Source: Lingula anatina
Lineage: Eukaryota > Brachiopoda > Lingulata > Lingulida > Lingulidae
DNA length: 64,000 nucleotides
Direction: 5' to 3'
Assembly (NCBI RefSeq): GCF_001039355.2
Contig: NW_019775886.1
Coordinates: 26,351-90,350 of the forward strand
In this document: in pieces, positions 46,678-59,383 of the stretch
How the letters are laid out: every line of letters starts with the position of its first letter
Position numbering within the stretch: the first letter of the stretch is position 1
Position numbers and translations under genes: made by a program
The notes under the pieces: model-generated
What the model was told of the DNA's origin: nothing
Databases searched by the model: none
What the model saw: only the letters and a program-made list of their open reading frames with translations

Positions 46678-47073
46678 GTGACATTTTCACCCCTTAAAAT
46701 CCAATCCTTTCCAATATTGTCCTCTCACAAGTATGGGTCATATGATCACCTCACTTTAATAACCCGTATATTCTGTCTCTGGAATTCCTTTGTCGACACA
46801 ATCCCAGACTTCACAATATCATGTCGTATTGTGCAATATTTACACGATCTTAAAGTTGACAAAACGCTAGTTTCACATTCCCAATTGTCAAACTATATAG
46901 ATAGACCCTTTGGTCTCGACTTTTTTTACAAACTAGTTTGCGATGTGTGGTTACTCTTCTGTGATTTCTGCACCGGAAAAAATATTTTCACAGTCTATAT
47001 CATTGATAACTTTGGTTCGATGAACGAGTATCCTATTTCAGGGATCCATTTCCTTATACTAAATGACCCTTAA
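46678..47073 (+). pseudogene. possible remnant of a non-LTR reverse transcriptase C-terminus
   Basis: The frame contains YGSYDHLTLITRIFCLWNSF then VDTIPDFTISCRIV, which loosely follows the end-of-RT pattern R-(hydrophobic)-x-x-W-N-x-L-P seen in jockey/CR1-like elements. There is no catalytic YADD and no other domain. It may be a chance frame. Confidence 0.2.
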
Positions 47074-50000
47074 AATACTCGCCTGGATAGATGTACGTGT
47101 ACTTGGATGCTGTTTGATATACCAGAAGAAATTTATATTCTAAAACAGCGATGCTACGATAAAAATGATAGTAATATCAATATACGCGGTGCGAGCTCCT
47201 TAATGAAAATGAATTAGAAGCAGCAATGTGAAAATGAACTCGACAAACTTCGTAATTTCTCTTACAAAATGGCAAAATAGCACAAACGGTAGAAAAAAGT
47301 GTAGATAATAAGGCAGTCGAACAGACTGCATTTTTACCAAAGTTTTTAAAGAAAAACTGAACAAGAGTTTTTTCCCTTGTTTCATTTTTGAGAACAATCA
47401 TAACTGTTTGATATTCGTTTTTTTTTCCAGAATCAGGGTACACAGGAAATGTTACCAACATATCCTATTCCGCCTACTCAAATGGCGTCAACTGGCAGCA
47501 AATATTAAAACGACGGAATAATTTACAGGATGTCGCTGGAGATTTTAAGCCCCAGCAATCCTTTTGACAAATCTTTCTTCCCACCTGCACCCACATCAAG
47601 TCCAAGTCTTCACCTTGGCTTACTCGTCATTGTTACTCGTGGATGTGATCAACCTGTTATGTAAAATCAATATCGTTGGCTTTTGATGCAAGGTCAAGTC
47701 AAATGTGCAACCCATAACATGAACTTACATGTACCTAGGGTGAGCTCTTTTAAGCTTCAAGAAAGAATATTTGATATATTGGGTTATTATATTTGATTTA
47801 AACCGGTAGGAAGTCCAGAAAAAATGACAAAAAGGATTTACATGTATGACGAACGGACTGTTTCATTAATGAAAGTGGTTATTCTATTCGCGTTTCTATT
47901 TTCTCTCACCTTTTTTTTTCTTTTCTTTACTAATAGGGCGATTTCTTCAGTATTCATATAAGACCATGAAAATTTACTATCTGCAACAAATCGAGGTTTT
48001 GAATTACAAGCCCAAAGGCTTCATATATCTAACATTGGAAGATCGTTATTTTTTTCCGTTGCGTAACTGATTAGCAGATCCCCCGATAAGATCTGATGAG
48101 AACTGACAAAGTCAGTCGAAAATTTGACAAAGAAAAAAATGTAAGTAAAAATGTAAGTACTCTGTACTTGTTACTATTTGTGACATGATAAAAATACCAT
48201 TCGATGATCGGGCTAAAGCATATAACACCAAATATTAGAAGCAACAATGTGATTATCGCTAGATTTTGGACAAAGTGTCCTTTTTTCATGTCAACAATTT
48301 CTTTATTCCAGCCTACGTCACCTGCAGATATTTTAGTCACCTGACTTAAACTGTCCAATTTTTGACGATAACTCGAGATGAGTTTAAAGCAGGTACAGCT
48401 AAACCTCCGACAGCGAGCGGAATGATGAACCCGTTGTTAATAACAGGACATTCCACTTTCCTTGCCTATAATTGTCACGAATATGTTTTAACCCCCAGGT
48501 GAAAGCGCGGGGTGCAGACGAGTTCAGGTAAATTAATTTCTTAAACTAAGAATGAAGTCTGACAAATGACCTCCCACGTAAGACAATTAAATTCATTATA
48601 ACGTCTCCCCGAGCGTTTTCTTCCCCTTAACAGTACGAGTCTGTTGTTTTTGTAAATGTGACTCCGCGTATCGGAACTATCCCTGAGGTAAATGCAAGCA
48701 GATGAAGCGGAATTTCAGTTGACAATATAGAAATTCAACAATACAGTTATTGATATAAACTGTAATGGGGATGATGCCAGCCTGGCGTGCCTATGTAGAG
48801 CGCTACAAGGTTCAGCGTGCGCCAGACAAATTTTATCGGTCAGACTTAATTTCTACTCGCTGCAGTGTGTGCTCTCACTTATCGTGTATTATTGTTTGAA
48901 ATGATAATATTTGCCAAATAACAGTTGTTTCTTTCTTTCACGTGCATACAAAACAAGCGCCACAGACCCGATTAAACAAGGTATAGTCAAGCGTTAAGTC
49001 AATTACTTTCCCCAAAACAAAAACATGTCAAAGGGAGTGGGCGACTTCTAATTTTCCAATAACGAGAATATTGCTTTCCGCCCTACTTCTCTGGCATGTG
49101 GCGAGGAAAACAGTCGTGATTTATTAATAAATTTCTCCAGTTTGGTTTTGACAATGTCAAAGCTAACAAGCTCTAAATCCAAATGATTTATATAAAAAAT
49201 CAGTTAATCTCCCACGCCCTTTTAATTGTATCAGGAATAAGAGCAGAAATTATTTAATGGTAAAATAAAGAATGTTTTACTATCTTGGTAATGCATTCTT
49301 GGAAAAATGCACATCAGGGAACACAAATATGTAAATGTCAATGTCAGTTCACCTGCTTCATTAAAAACGTAAACATAATAAAGGCTATGGTCTAAGAAGT
49401 CGTAACATGACCGACAAGAAAGACATACAGAAGCCCCACTGAAGGAGTGGGGGCTATTTATACAATGACCAAACACCTACCAAAATGAGTTTTGAAATTA
49501 TGTTAAAAGGTGGGAAGGAGCAATGTATGCAAGAGATTCTTACGAAAAAAATAAAGAAAACACGTGCAGAAGGCACTGTTAAGTAATAAAACTTGTATAA
49601 CAGACAAGCAACACGACGAGAATTGCATATTCAAACTGTGTGCGTCATCTACTTGCACCATCTAATTTCATAATTTAATTAAATAGGAGTGTCAAAACAA
49701 AATCTTCACCCTGTTAGAATTTACATGAATGTTACCTTTTATTTCTACAGCACCTACTTGAATAGCCCTTTAAGAATACAGTATCAAAATCAATTTTTTT
49801 TTCTTTTGAGTAGGCAAGGCATGTTCCACTTTATTAAAATGCTTATATATTCCACAGTATACAATTTTAAACCTTTTTTTATTACAGTCAAGTCTTGATA
49901 TTACATGTACAATTATCTGTAAAGTAATTCATTATAAAAAACTGTATCCTTCATATGAATTGTTTTGATAAATACTGAAGTGAAATTTATTCTAGTGTTG

Positions 50001-50945
50001 TATATGGAGATACCATTTGGAATCTTGCTAGTTTTCAAAACATGTTGCTCAGATGCAAGTCTAATTCCCATTTGTGAACTTTAATTAACATAATTGCTAC
50101 AAATATCTTTTTTATGATGCACAAAGGGATACCTGATAAGTTACACCATAAAAATACCACAAACTATTCTGGAATAGGCCAATAATAGCTGAAGCATAAA
50201 AATTAATGTAATTTATATATACACGAAACAGAGAAAAAAGCACAAGGGTATACTTCAAGGACCAAAGTAAAAGAATTTTAAACTCAGTTTATTGAAATTA
50301 TTATTTGAGTTGCATGTTTAAAAAAACTAATCGCTTATCAGTAAAATTTCTTTTACAATGATCAGTTAATCTGACTAATCTATCCATCAAAATCTATGAT
50401 GTATTTTACTAAATAAAAAAAATACATTTAAACTTCTGGCATACAGATAACCCAAACCATACTGCAGTAATCACAAGTATTTCCCATTATCCAGACATTT
50501 TCACTAGATCACATGACATATACTTAACTCTTAAATAAGCAGAGAAACGGAGTGTTTTTTCAATAACATTCAATTAACAGACCTTAGTAAATTGGAGCAC
50601 CATTTTCCTTTTGTTAAGTGAACTGACATAAGTCAAAAATACTTTTACAACATCTGATACCAAGGAATTGGCTATGTTTCTCTTCAGCTAAAATGTAATT
50701 CTCATCACAAGTAAAAAGTAACATTTTAGAACATGTGCTACTGTAGCCCACTAACATGTATACAGTTTCACACTGAAGCTTGATAGTTCTCATGTAATGC
50801 ATGCAACACAATGAAAAAAAATGTATAAAAGTTTACATTGTATAATTTTCTTTAAAGAGCCAGTGAAGCATTTAGTACAAAATAATTCTCTATCATGCAA
50901 GGTATATATGACTTTTTCAAAGGAATTTTTTTTACCATATGAACT

Positions 50946-50951
50946 TTTATT
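50946..50951 (-). promoter_or_regulatory. candidate poly(A) signal for STK40
   Basis: AATAAA on the minus strand about 140 bases after the STK40 stop codon. It is the first good hexamer downstream. Confidence 0.45.
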
Positions 50952-51089
50952 TTCGCATTCTATGAAGTATTAAAATTACTACCAATATATCATTACATTA
51001 AAAAAAAAACAATTATCATCATCATGTCTTGTTTGATCATTTTCAAAAGCAATATCTGTTTGACTTTTTACAATAAGACAAAAACCATT

Positions 51090-54000
51090 TTACTGTAACA
51101 AATGTCTGTGTGCCATGATTTCAGCAGTAGAGAGTGGTCTGGAATCCTGATTAAGTCTCCTAATTGGTGGGTTATTTCCTGTGGCTGGCTGCCTACTCCT
51201 CCTAGCTACCGCCATCACAGCTTTCCTTTCTTTACTGGCTTCAGCAGTGGTCTGGGCCTGGCGCAGTTTGATCTCAAAGTCGCTCATCCCTGACCGTGGC
51301 TTTGTCGGTGAACTCACTGGGGCCGAGGTGCTTGGGCAATTCTCTGGGTTTTCTATGTCTGGTACTACTTGCAAAGGACCTGTTAGCATTGTCATAGACT
51401 TCCTAGAAAAAAAATAAAATAAAGGTGAGTTCATGCAACTTGGAAGAATTTTTCTGTCTAGTACAAACTGTATAAAAGCAATGTTCAAAATACTGCCTTG
51501 CCTCTTGTTACAGATATAATACAGACTTCTGTTACCATGTGTTTATGATAGCACTAAGAGATTCCAGAACTTGTCCAGCTGTCAGTCGAACTTTAGGGTC
51601 TAGCACCAGCAAACGTTTTATCAACATCACAGCACTGTCTGAGACACGCCCATCACTGAAAATGAATCAAAATTGTCTACTTACATTTGTGACTATAAAT
51701 TTATGTTTTCTGAGGCTTTAAATGAGCATGAAAAGCGATTCAATAAATTCCATGTGAAATATCAACTTTTCAAATGAGGTATTTTTATTGTCAAAAAAAA
51801 AAACTTAGTTTACCAGATTAAAACTGCTCGCTTACTTTGGAATTGTAAAATCTGCAGCCTTTATTTTTCTAAACAATTCTTGTGGCACTTGGTCATAGAA
51901 TGGGAACTGTCCATACAGCATAGTAAACAACACAACACCCAAAGCCCATAGGTCACTGGGTTTGCCCAAGTAAGGTTTGCCTACAAAATTGTGTTAGGTG
52001 AGACACATTAGAAGATATCTCCTCTAACACATTCTTCCATTAGTTTCTTGATTAGAACTACACAATTCTGCCTCCTATTCTAAAAATGAATGAACATGTG
52101 GCAATGCTTTAAAAAACTAAACAAATCCACAGAGATTTAAAGCTACTTACATTGTTCTCTGGGTCTCTCTTTTAACATAACTAAAACATATATTAGTATA
52201 TCAACCTTACCACTTAACACATCAGGGCTGATGTAAGCTGGACTGCCTCTTTGATCCTTGAGCAAATCATGTTCAGATATCAAATGTTTCCCCAAACAAA
52301 AGTTTGTGATTATCACTCGCCTCGTCCTTGTGTTTAGCACCATGTTTCCCAGTTTCAGATCTCTGTGAACTATGTTTTTCTAAAAAAAATATTGTAGAGG
52401 GATAAACATTACAAAAATACAACATGTTTTAAATCTATTAATTCTTATCTTCACTTTTCATGCCAAAAATCAGTTAAATGTATTATTCAATGACAGGTCA
52501 ACCCAAGATGTAAATGATAATATCTTTACCAACTGAAATAAATTTCATTCAAAATATGTAAATTCCAACTTACCTTGTGCAGATTCTCAACAACTTTGAC
52601 AATTTCAAAGAAAATTTCAATGGCTTCTTTTTCTGAGAGTTTCTTCTCCTTAATAACATAATGCTGCAGATTAATCAGGTCAATGTTTTTGTTGCTAAAG
52701 TCATGAGGCGTCAAACAATCAAGAACCAGACAAAGACGAGTGTGCTTCTTTGGTGGGTTGCCTGCATCATCTGATTCTTCATAGGCCATATCCTACATGA
52801 AAATCAATGAAGTTTACTCAATCCACAGGTGAAAAAAAGTTTGAACTTGACATTCATATTTTATAAATGTTGATGTCACACTTATTCCTCCTCCATGGGA
52901 TATCTTATAACAAAAACATTTTTACCCTTATCGGTCCTTTATTAACTGTCACACAATTCAAAAGGATAAATTATATGGAGCATGACATCATAATGACCTA
53001 GAGCCATTCATAGAAGATAGAAGATCCCAGGATGTTCTGATAGATCTGAATGGGCTCCTAGTCAATATAAAGGAGGTACTGTACCTTGAAGAGCCCATGG
53101 TGGTGCACCACCCCCTGTTGGTTGTGTAACAAAGACAGCAAGGAATACTCTGTATGCAGCAACATCTTCCCCTGTCTGTCATCCTGGGTCTCCTTGTCTT
53201 TGTCTGGCATGGTCAGAATCTAAACGGCATAATGCAAACAAGGGAACTTAAAGAGGACTAAAAATTAAATGAGGCATATCCTAAGTAAAAAATGCCTTTT
53301 TATTGTGTAATATGTCCATAATCCTCAACGGTAAACCTTGTACAAATGGTGCAAATGTGTCTTAGTTTAACTAGTTGTTGGTCCTGTTGAGAATTATATC
53401 ATTATAATATACTTTTAAAGAATACAGTATTTATTTTCAATGGGGAAAATAATCAATATTTCAAATACATTATTATGGAATGATATAAAATATAATTTTG
53501 TGTAGCGCATGTGGTGCCTTTACAGACTAGACCAGAACCACAGGGTAGCTTCCTTTACAGACTAGACCAGAACTACAGGGTAGCTTCCTTTCCAATTTTG
53601 TTGCAACCATTCAATAAGAAATTAGAATGTTTCAATTTTAAGAATTTATGACTTAAAAAATACACTATCTAAAAAAGATCATAATTTCCCCATTGAATCT
53701 GAAAAGATCCAGTCAATGTTGCACCTAAGATTGCAATCACTTATCTGTAAAACTTCCATACCTTGAGAGTGTAGAAATCATCCGTGCCATCTTTTCTAGC
53801 CAGACACTGAACAACACTCCTTACTGGGGAGCTCCCAAGTCTTGGTCCTAATAACATGTAAAATACATTCAAACTTCTTCCTTGTCATCCTTACAACTGC
53901 TAAATTTACATATTTCCTCATATTCTACACATTATTTTTCTAGAACAGACTCTCCATGACTGCAGGTGCTTTATATTCTATTGTCAGTAAGATGTTGGAC

Positions 54001-55354
54001 AATAGGTCTATGCACTTTGAGTACTGTGGTGTCGGCAACTCTGAATCTTCATGTTAAAGCCCCCTTTCTATCAAATAATATCCAAAATGTAATTTAATAT
54101 TCTAAATATACTTTATGGCTATACATTAAGATTTCCTTAATATAGTAAAAAAATGTGAAAAAAAAGTCAATACACTTATCTTTTACAAATTTTATTAGAA
54201 AAAAAAAGACTAAATAAATGACTATTAAAGCAAAAGCATTAAAAAATTATCTTCCTCTACAAATACTATATATACATTGTACTGCAAACATTTATAATAG
54301 TAACTTTGCAATTTAAAAAAGTATTACCCAGAAGATATGGACCTGCCCTCTTCACAGAGGAATTGGGGGTTTGTAACCTCAGTGCTTTAGGATTTGGAAT
54401 ACCCTCATCCTTCTCTTCATTGTGCCTCTTCATTTCATTAGTGCAGATTACGTTATTTTATTCCTCATTTTACCACATAATGGTTCCACTCCTCATTCTT
54501 TTCTATACCTCATCTCTTTATGATACCTAAAAAGAAAAATAATACCAGTTTTAGTGCTGGGATGACCTTAAACACATTGAACATAGTCCTTCTGAATATA
54601 TATATGCATGTCACCTCTACTGGTAAGATTAGAAAAAATCCATGCACTAGAAAACTTTTTTACATTCTTATCTGTATTTTGAATCATACACATGCTATCA
54701 ATGGGGCAATGACCACAACAAACAGAATTCTACTGGTAAATTCGACATAAATATGTTGAAAATTGTTTCCACTCGGAAACAAACTCTTGAATAATCATGT
54801 TGGCCATGCAACTTCCACGGTATGCAGTGGAAGGTTGTTTGGTAACAAAATACTGCGATGTATTATCCCATGAATTGAATTCTGTGCTACCGGCAGCTGC
54901 TATATATACCACCATCAGGAGGCATGACACAAAAAGACATTATTTAAAGAAAATGTTAATGGCCAAACGTAACTGCCATGCAGTTAAATCTCCAGAGCTT
55001 AAGTTGTACATCCGTGTACATCACACATCTACAGTCTACATACAATTACCAATTATTCGGAATACTTCTGTTACAAGTACAGTACAGTGTACATTGCAGT
55101 ACTGTACATGTACCCCAGTACATGTACTGTACATGCATGAACATCTGAAGTTCAGGTGCCCGGTGCTCGGGATAAACAGATAAAGAATGATATAGAGTGT
55201 GACAAATGGAAACCAGCATATAACTGTCTATTATAGACAGTTATATGCTGGTTTCCATTTGTCACACCGGTTATATTACAGTAAATAGATAGTGCAAAAT
55301 ATCACCGCAAAACTGATTTTACAAGACTTAATCTCTCTCACCTGTAACCTTCAT
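51090..55354 (-). CDS. STK40: STK40-like pseudokinase (Tribbles-related)
   Basis: Eight coding exons in consistent phase: 55342-55354, 53762-53847, 53085-53219, 52574-52792, 52211-52379, 51836-51980, 51536-51655 and 51090-51402, 1200 bases, 399 residues. Seen: Gly-rich start GPRLGSSPVRS (5-15), Lys33 in DDFYTLK, the STK40-specific KMLLHTEYSLLSLLH and GVVHHHGLF, LINLQHYVIKEKKLSEKEA, catalytic-loop-like HRDLKLGN (156-163), then ITNFCLG where the Mg-binding DFG should be, GSPAYISPDVLSG, and KPSDLWALGVVLFTMLYGQF. The C-terminal tail has QVVPDIEN, a VP-type motif like that by which STK40 recruits the COP1 ubiquitin ligase, and the conserved PPIRRL. Loss of DFG marks it as a pseudokinase scaffold. 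The first exon (MKVTG) is short compared with vertebrate STK40 and is the least certain part. Confidence 0.92.
53518..53592. repeat. two-copy ~37-bp tandem repeat in STK40 intron
   Basis: TTTACAGACTAGACCAGAAC...ACAGGGTAGCTTCC occurs twice in a row, with one internal base difference (C/T). Confidence 0.85.
55197..55267. repeat. perfect palindrome, 34-bp arms, 3-base loop
   Basis: The left arm 55197-55230 (starts GTGTGACAAATGGAAACC) is the exact reverse complement of 55234-55267, with TTA between. It lies in STK40 intron 1, about 75 bases from the exon 1 donor. Directly before it, about 55075-55135 is rich in overlapping GTACAGTAC/TGTACATGTAC palindromes. Confidence 0.95.
55342..55354 (-). CDS. 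STK40: STK40 first coding exon (13 bases), tentative
   Basis: ATG AAG GTT ACA G followed by GTGAGA supplies the phase-1 donor and the Gly needed by the next exon (GA at 53847). The upstream frame is open back to a TAG but has no other ATG. A longer N-terminus on an unseen exon remains possible. Confidence 0.55.
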
Positions 55355-55598
55355 CTTAACACCAAGATTTGTAGTTTTCAGATACCCCGATAGGCGGACA
55401 CCTAAGATAAGCCAATATAACTGTGCTTTCTACTGCTTTCCGAGATCCTTTTAAAAATTACTATTTGAAATATCTTTCTAAATTTCCAAACAATCTTATA
55501 AAAGGGTGGTATTTGACAGGTCTCTTGATCGTGTTTTCTGAAATATGTTTCAACTCTACGACATTGAGCGCCATCTATTGACAAAAGTGCGTTTAAGC
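55355..55598. promoter_or_regulatory. bidirectional promoter between STK40 and MRPL19
   Basis: The two start codons face away from each other with 244 bases between them, so both promoters must share this interval or lie in leader exons inside it. No TATA box is evident. Position-based inference. Confidence 0.6.
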
Positions 55599-58500
55599 AT
55601 GGCTTCTCTAAAAACGTCGTGCCGAGTGTTGCAAACATCAAGACATTTACCAGGTAAAGCCTCCGCTGCAGTGCATATGTTTATGTTTACAAGGAGTTTG
55701 CATGCGTAAGATATAAAAGAATCTGATTAATGTTATCTCCCTCTACTCTTTCTCCTGACATTTTCAAGTAGATTCGGGTTTTAAAATCTGACTGCACTAC
55801 AAAGCACTGCAATTACATAGAATGAGAATATTACAGGGGATTTAGTAAATTTAGCCTATGTACCGAAACTTGTAATTGGATAATCTGCAAGGAAAGACAT
55901 CGTTTATTTTTTATGGAGGCTTTAAGCTCAATTATTGGATTCGGTTTCACTGTTTATTGGTTCTAACTTCTAGCACATCTACATGCATTTACATTTTTGT
56001 ATTCACTGTTTGGTAAGTCTTAAATTGCTGATGAAGCTCAGGGTCAGATCTCAGTATTTTTAATATCTTTTTATGAGCAACACTCTCTTGATCTATTTGT
56101 AAATACAAAAAAAAAGGCCAAAGGGTTTTATTGGCAAATGAGTTTTGAGAAGTCTGAACACTCATTATCAACTGTATGAATTGTCCTGCTCATCAACATC
56201 ACAATCAGTAGCAGTTTCAAGTATGTAAAGTTTTTACTTTATTAAACTGTTAGTGGTTCCTAGTCTGACACTTACTCACCCAATAAGTACAACCAAATTC
56301 TTGTGCTTAAGACAGGAGACGAAGTGCTAGAGACAGAAGAGTTGGACCTTACTGTGTTATTTTAATTTTGCATTTCAGTGTTTAACCCACGTGCCTTCTA
56401 CAGATCCTATGATAGACCACAGAAAGGCCATGAAAAAGTTCCAAGCTGGACCATAGAAAAACATCGGGATTCTCCTCTAAATGCCACCAGGGTTGAATCA
56501 GAGAGATTGAGACATGCTGCACCTACAGAGTTCAGGTTTGAAAGACCAGTATTTTAGGAAATAATCTTTCCAAGCAAATGATTTATGCACTCCATCTGTG
56601 ACTAGTTGATATGGGCAGAACAAGTAAATGTTATAATTACTTCCTGTATGAAAATATTTCCAAGGTTTTTCACAATTTTCGTTTAAGATTTAACTTGGGT
56701 ACTGATAGATGACAGCTACTTCAAATTATGCCTTGTGGTACCTTCTGTACTTCAGTTGTTACAGTGGTACAGTGGCAGCAACAGAAAGAATAACAGTAAC
56801 TATTTTTTTTTTCAAAGAGCTTTAATAATCTTGAGAGCCCTCTTAGTGAAGTCCATAATCCCAGATTGATAAGTTATCTAAAAAAAAATATTCTCAAAGT
56901 CTTTATAAACTAGACATTGATTGTATTTGTCCAATTAAACAAATACAAACTATGTGAAATCTGTTTACAACCTAGAGTGATATCTTAACTGGTACCAGGG
57001 AATGATGCCACATTTGTCTGGAGCAGTCTTAAAACTGTGTTCTGTATCAGATAATATGGTAAATTACACCAAGAACTCTTATGTATGTATGTATATGATG
57101 GAATCTTGGGGAACCACATTTGGGGGGGGGGGGGGTCTAAGGGGAGAGTCATCCATTGTCCCAGCTGATCAATTGACAGATTAATAAGACATAACAACAC
57201 CCGAGTAAAACTTATCACTCCATGTCCTGATGCAGACTGATAAACTTAGTTGAAAATTTGACAAGACAAAATGTGAATGATATAATTCGTTGTGATATGA
57301 TGAAATGACAAGATGCAATAGATATTATGCAAGACCCATTTATAATGCCACAACTTTAATCAACTTTCAGGTACATCTTCCCTGAATTTTTACCACATCC
57401 AGATTGGAAAAAGAGGGATCGCGTAGCAGAAAAATTACAACGTAGGGACATGCTACGAAGAAGGCTTGTGTTAGATATTCCAGAATTTTATGTAGGTATG
57501 TAGGAAAATTTTGACACACGCACACACACATCATCATCATCATCATCTTGACAGTACTATATAAAAATAACCTTAAACCATTTTGAAGATAATTTTCATG
57601 TACATTATAGGCTCAATCTTAGGAGTAACTGTAGCAGATCAGCATGTGCCTTCCAAGCAGAGCAGATTTGTTGGGATCTGCATTCACCGAGATGGTCATG
57701 GCTTACGGGCAAACTTCACTCTGAGGAACCACATAGATGGACAAGGTACTAGTACCAACAGAGAAAATTCTAAAGTAACATTTTGAATTAAGTTTTGCAA
57801 CAGCTAAAATACACTTGGGGGGCACAGTAGATTGAGAGAACTGGCCTTTTTGGCCTAAAAAAGGCCACCCCTAGTCACAAAATATGATTTAGGTTCTGCG
57901 CCACCTGTCAAGTTGGGTCAGCTAAGGGGATAGAAATGTCCAAGTTTTGAGAAAAAGAAAACCCCACTCTCCTTTTAAATTGTTTGCTGCAGGCCTGACG
58001 GCCCTTGACTTGAATTTGAATATTTGATATGACCAGAGAAATTTATTCATTTGCAGTTTGAATGATGATTGCTGACAGTTTCACCATTTTGCTATCTTCA
58101 TAAAAAAGTTAAATATAATGGAGATTTTTTCTTTCTTTCTGAAATGATTAGGTGTGGAGATCAAATATGACCTTTATAACCCCACATTGCAAAATATAGA
58201 GGTGTTGAAACTAGAGAAAAGATTAGATGAGGAACTGTTCTACTTGAGGGATGCACCTGCGACACACAGCACTATAACTTTTGATCGTAAACCGGAAACT
58301 CTTCCACTTGGGGCCACAGTGCCAGTCAACATGAAAAAGGTAAGGTTAAACACCTGAAAACATTCTTTGGTAGAGCTCTGAATTATCTTGGTGAAATGTG
58401 TTTTTTGTGGTCTCTCATGTTAAGTTAGTAAAAAAAAATGATCTGACGTTTATGTATCAGCAAGTAATAACATGGTTTGAATCTTTAAACTTACTTTTTT

Positions 58501-58863
58501 CATAAACATCTATTAAGGAGCATATAAATATATGTTCAAAGTTTATATAATTATCATATGGTTATCAGTTTGAATTACTGAGTTTACCGAATGATTTTGC
58601 AGATCCCCTTGAATCCGCCACCTTGGACACAAAGATGGGAAAAGAGGGAGGACCTTAAGGGAATAGATCTGCCAGAGCTGCCAGAAAAGCGAATGCGTAA
58701 ATTATCACAAATTGTTAAACCATGGGAAAAGTATGACCTTATGAAGGAATACAGAAAAAATATTTCTGAGGAGGAGCAAAATGAAATATTTAAAGAAGTT
58801 GTTCAACATCACACACGTGTTGAAAAGAAACGCCATCAGGAAAGACTAAAACGGATGACATAG
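55599..58863 (+). CDS. MRPL19: mitochondrial large-subunit ribosomal protein bL19m
   Basis: Six exons, 55599-55653, 56379-56535, 57371-57495, 57611-57745, 58152-58339 and 58603-58863, total 921 bases (306 residues) with matching phases. The N-terminus MASLKTSCRVLQTSRHLP is a basic, acid-free mitochondrial targeting sequence. The L19 core follows: RRDMLRRRLVLDIPEFYVGS, LGVTVAD, RFVGICIHRDGHGLRANFTL, RNHIDGQGVEIKYDLYNPTL, EVLKLEKRLDEELFYLRDAP, and the metazoan C-terminal extension PPPWTQRWEKR...PWEKYDLMKEY. It belongs to the mitoribosome large subunit. Length is close to vertebrate MRPL19. The exon 2 donor (AG/GTTTGA) is weak but needed for phase. A poly(A) signal follows at 59090-59095. Confidence 0.95.
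57121..57136. repeat. G homopolymer in MRPL19 intron 2
   Basis: A T then about 14 G in a row. Confidence 0.85.
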
Positions 58864-58923
58864 TTATTGGTTTAGTGTTCTGCATTAATCCAGAACTCTG
58901 AATATTTGGGCATTGTATTGATG

Positions 58924-58940
58924 CCCCCCCCCCCCCCCAC
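58924..58940. repeat. C homopolymer in MRPL19 3' UTR
   Basis: About 16 C in a row just after ATTGATG. Confidence 0.85.
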
Positions 58941-59038
58941 TTCATTGTACAGTGGGACAACTTAATTGAGGTGTGGATTTTGTTTTTGATCAGTAGATGT
59001 ACATATGAATAACTCTTATGAATGAAAATACACATGCC

Positions 59039-59044
59039 TTTATT
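59039..59044 (-). promoter_or_regulatory. candidate poly(A) signal for the calcyphosin-2-like gene
   Basis: AATAAA on the minus strand about 340 bases after that gene's stop. If used, its 3' UTR overlaps that of MRPL19 on the opposite strand. Confidence 0.35.
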
Positions 59045-59089
59045 CACATTTACATGTAAAAAGGAAAATGCCAAATATCTTGTATGTAA

Positions 59090-59095
59090 AATAAA
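59090..59095 (+). promoter_or_regulatory. candidate poly(A) signal for MRPL19
   Basis: AATAAA about 230 bases past the MRPL19 stop, at the end of a T/A-rich 3' UTR. Confidence 0.5.
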
Positions 59096-59383
59096 GGCTT
59101 TAAAATCAATCTTATAATTGGTTGAAGTAAAAAAAAAAAGTATATATATTGTAAAAGAAACTTATTAATTCATTTTAAACAAAGAATAGTAAACTTACAA
59201 AAGATCATGAGCCCACTATCAAAATGATCATATGCTTGCCCCTACTTGCAGAACAAAGACTCTGAACACTAGAAACCCTATGGTTTCTTCAAAGTAATAG
59301 CAGTGGTAAAGCTTTTAGAAATATTAAATTCACTGATTCAGAAGCATAAATGTAAATTTTAAGATTTACAATGTTTGATGTCC

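Larger units (their letters stand above)
45831..51089. other. intergenic region between EVA1C-like gene and STK40
   Basis: No gene is supported. A 131-codon frame at 46678-47073 has a weak resemblance to the end of a non-LTR reverse transcriptase. Other short frames (for example minus 48071-48358, with a hydrophobic stretch) match no family I know. A G-run/C-run pair lies at 46426-46497. The right end contains the STK40 3' UTR. Confidence 0.55.

Noticed and set aside
48071-48358. Minus-strand frame with one or two hydrophobic stretches
   Set aside because: No family motif, no splice context, and AT-rich composition makes hydrophobic chance frames common. Not enough to call a gene.
52988-53182. 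64-codon minus frame rich in Cys/Arg/Ser
   Set aside because: It is an out-of-frame reading of STK40 exon 3 (53085-53219), whose correct frame carries the conserved KMLLHTEYSLLSLLH motif.
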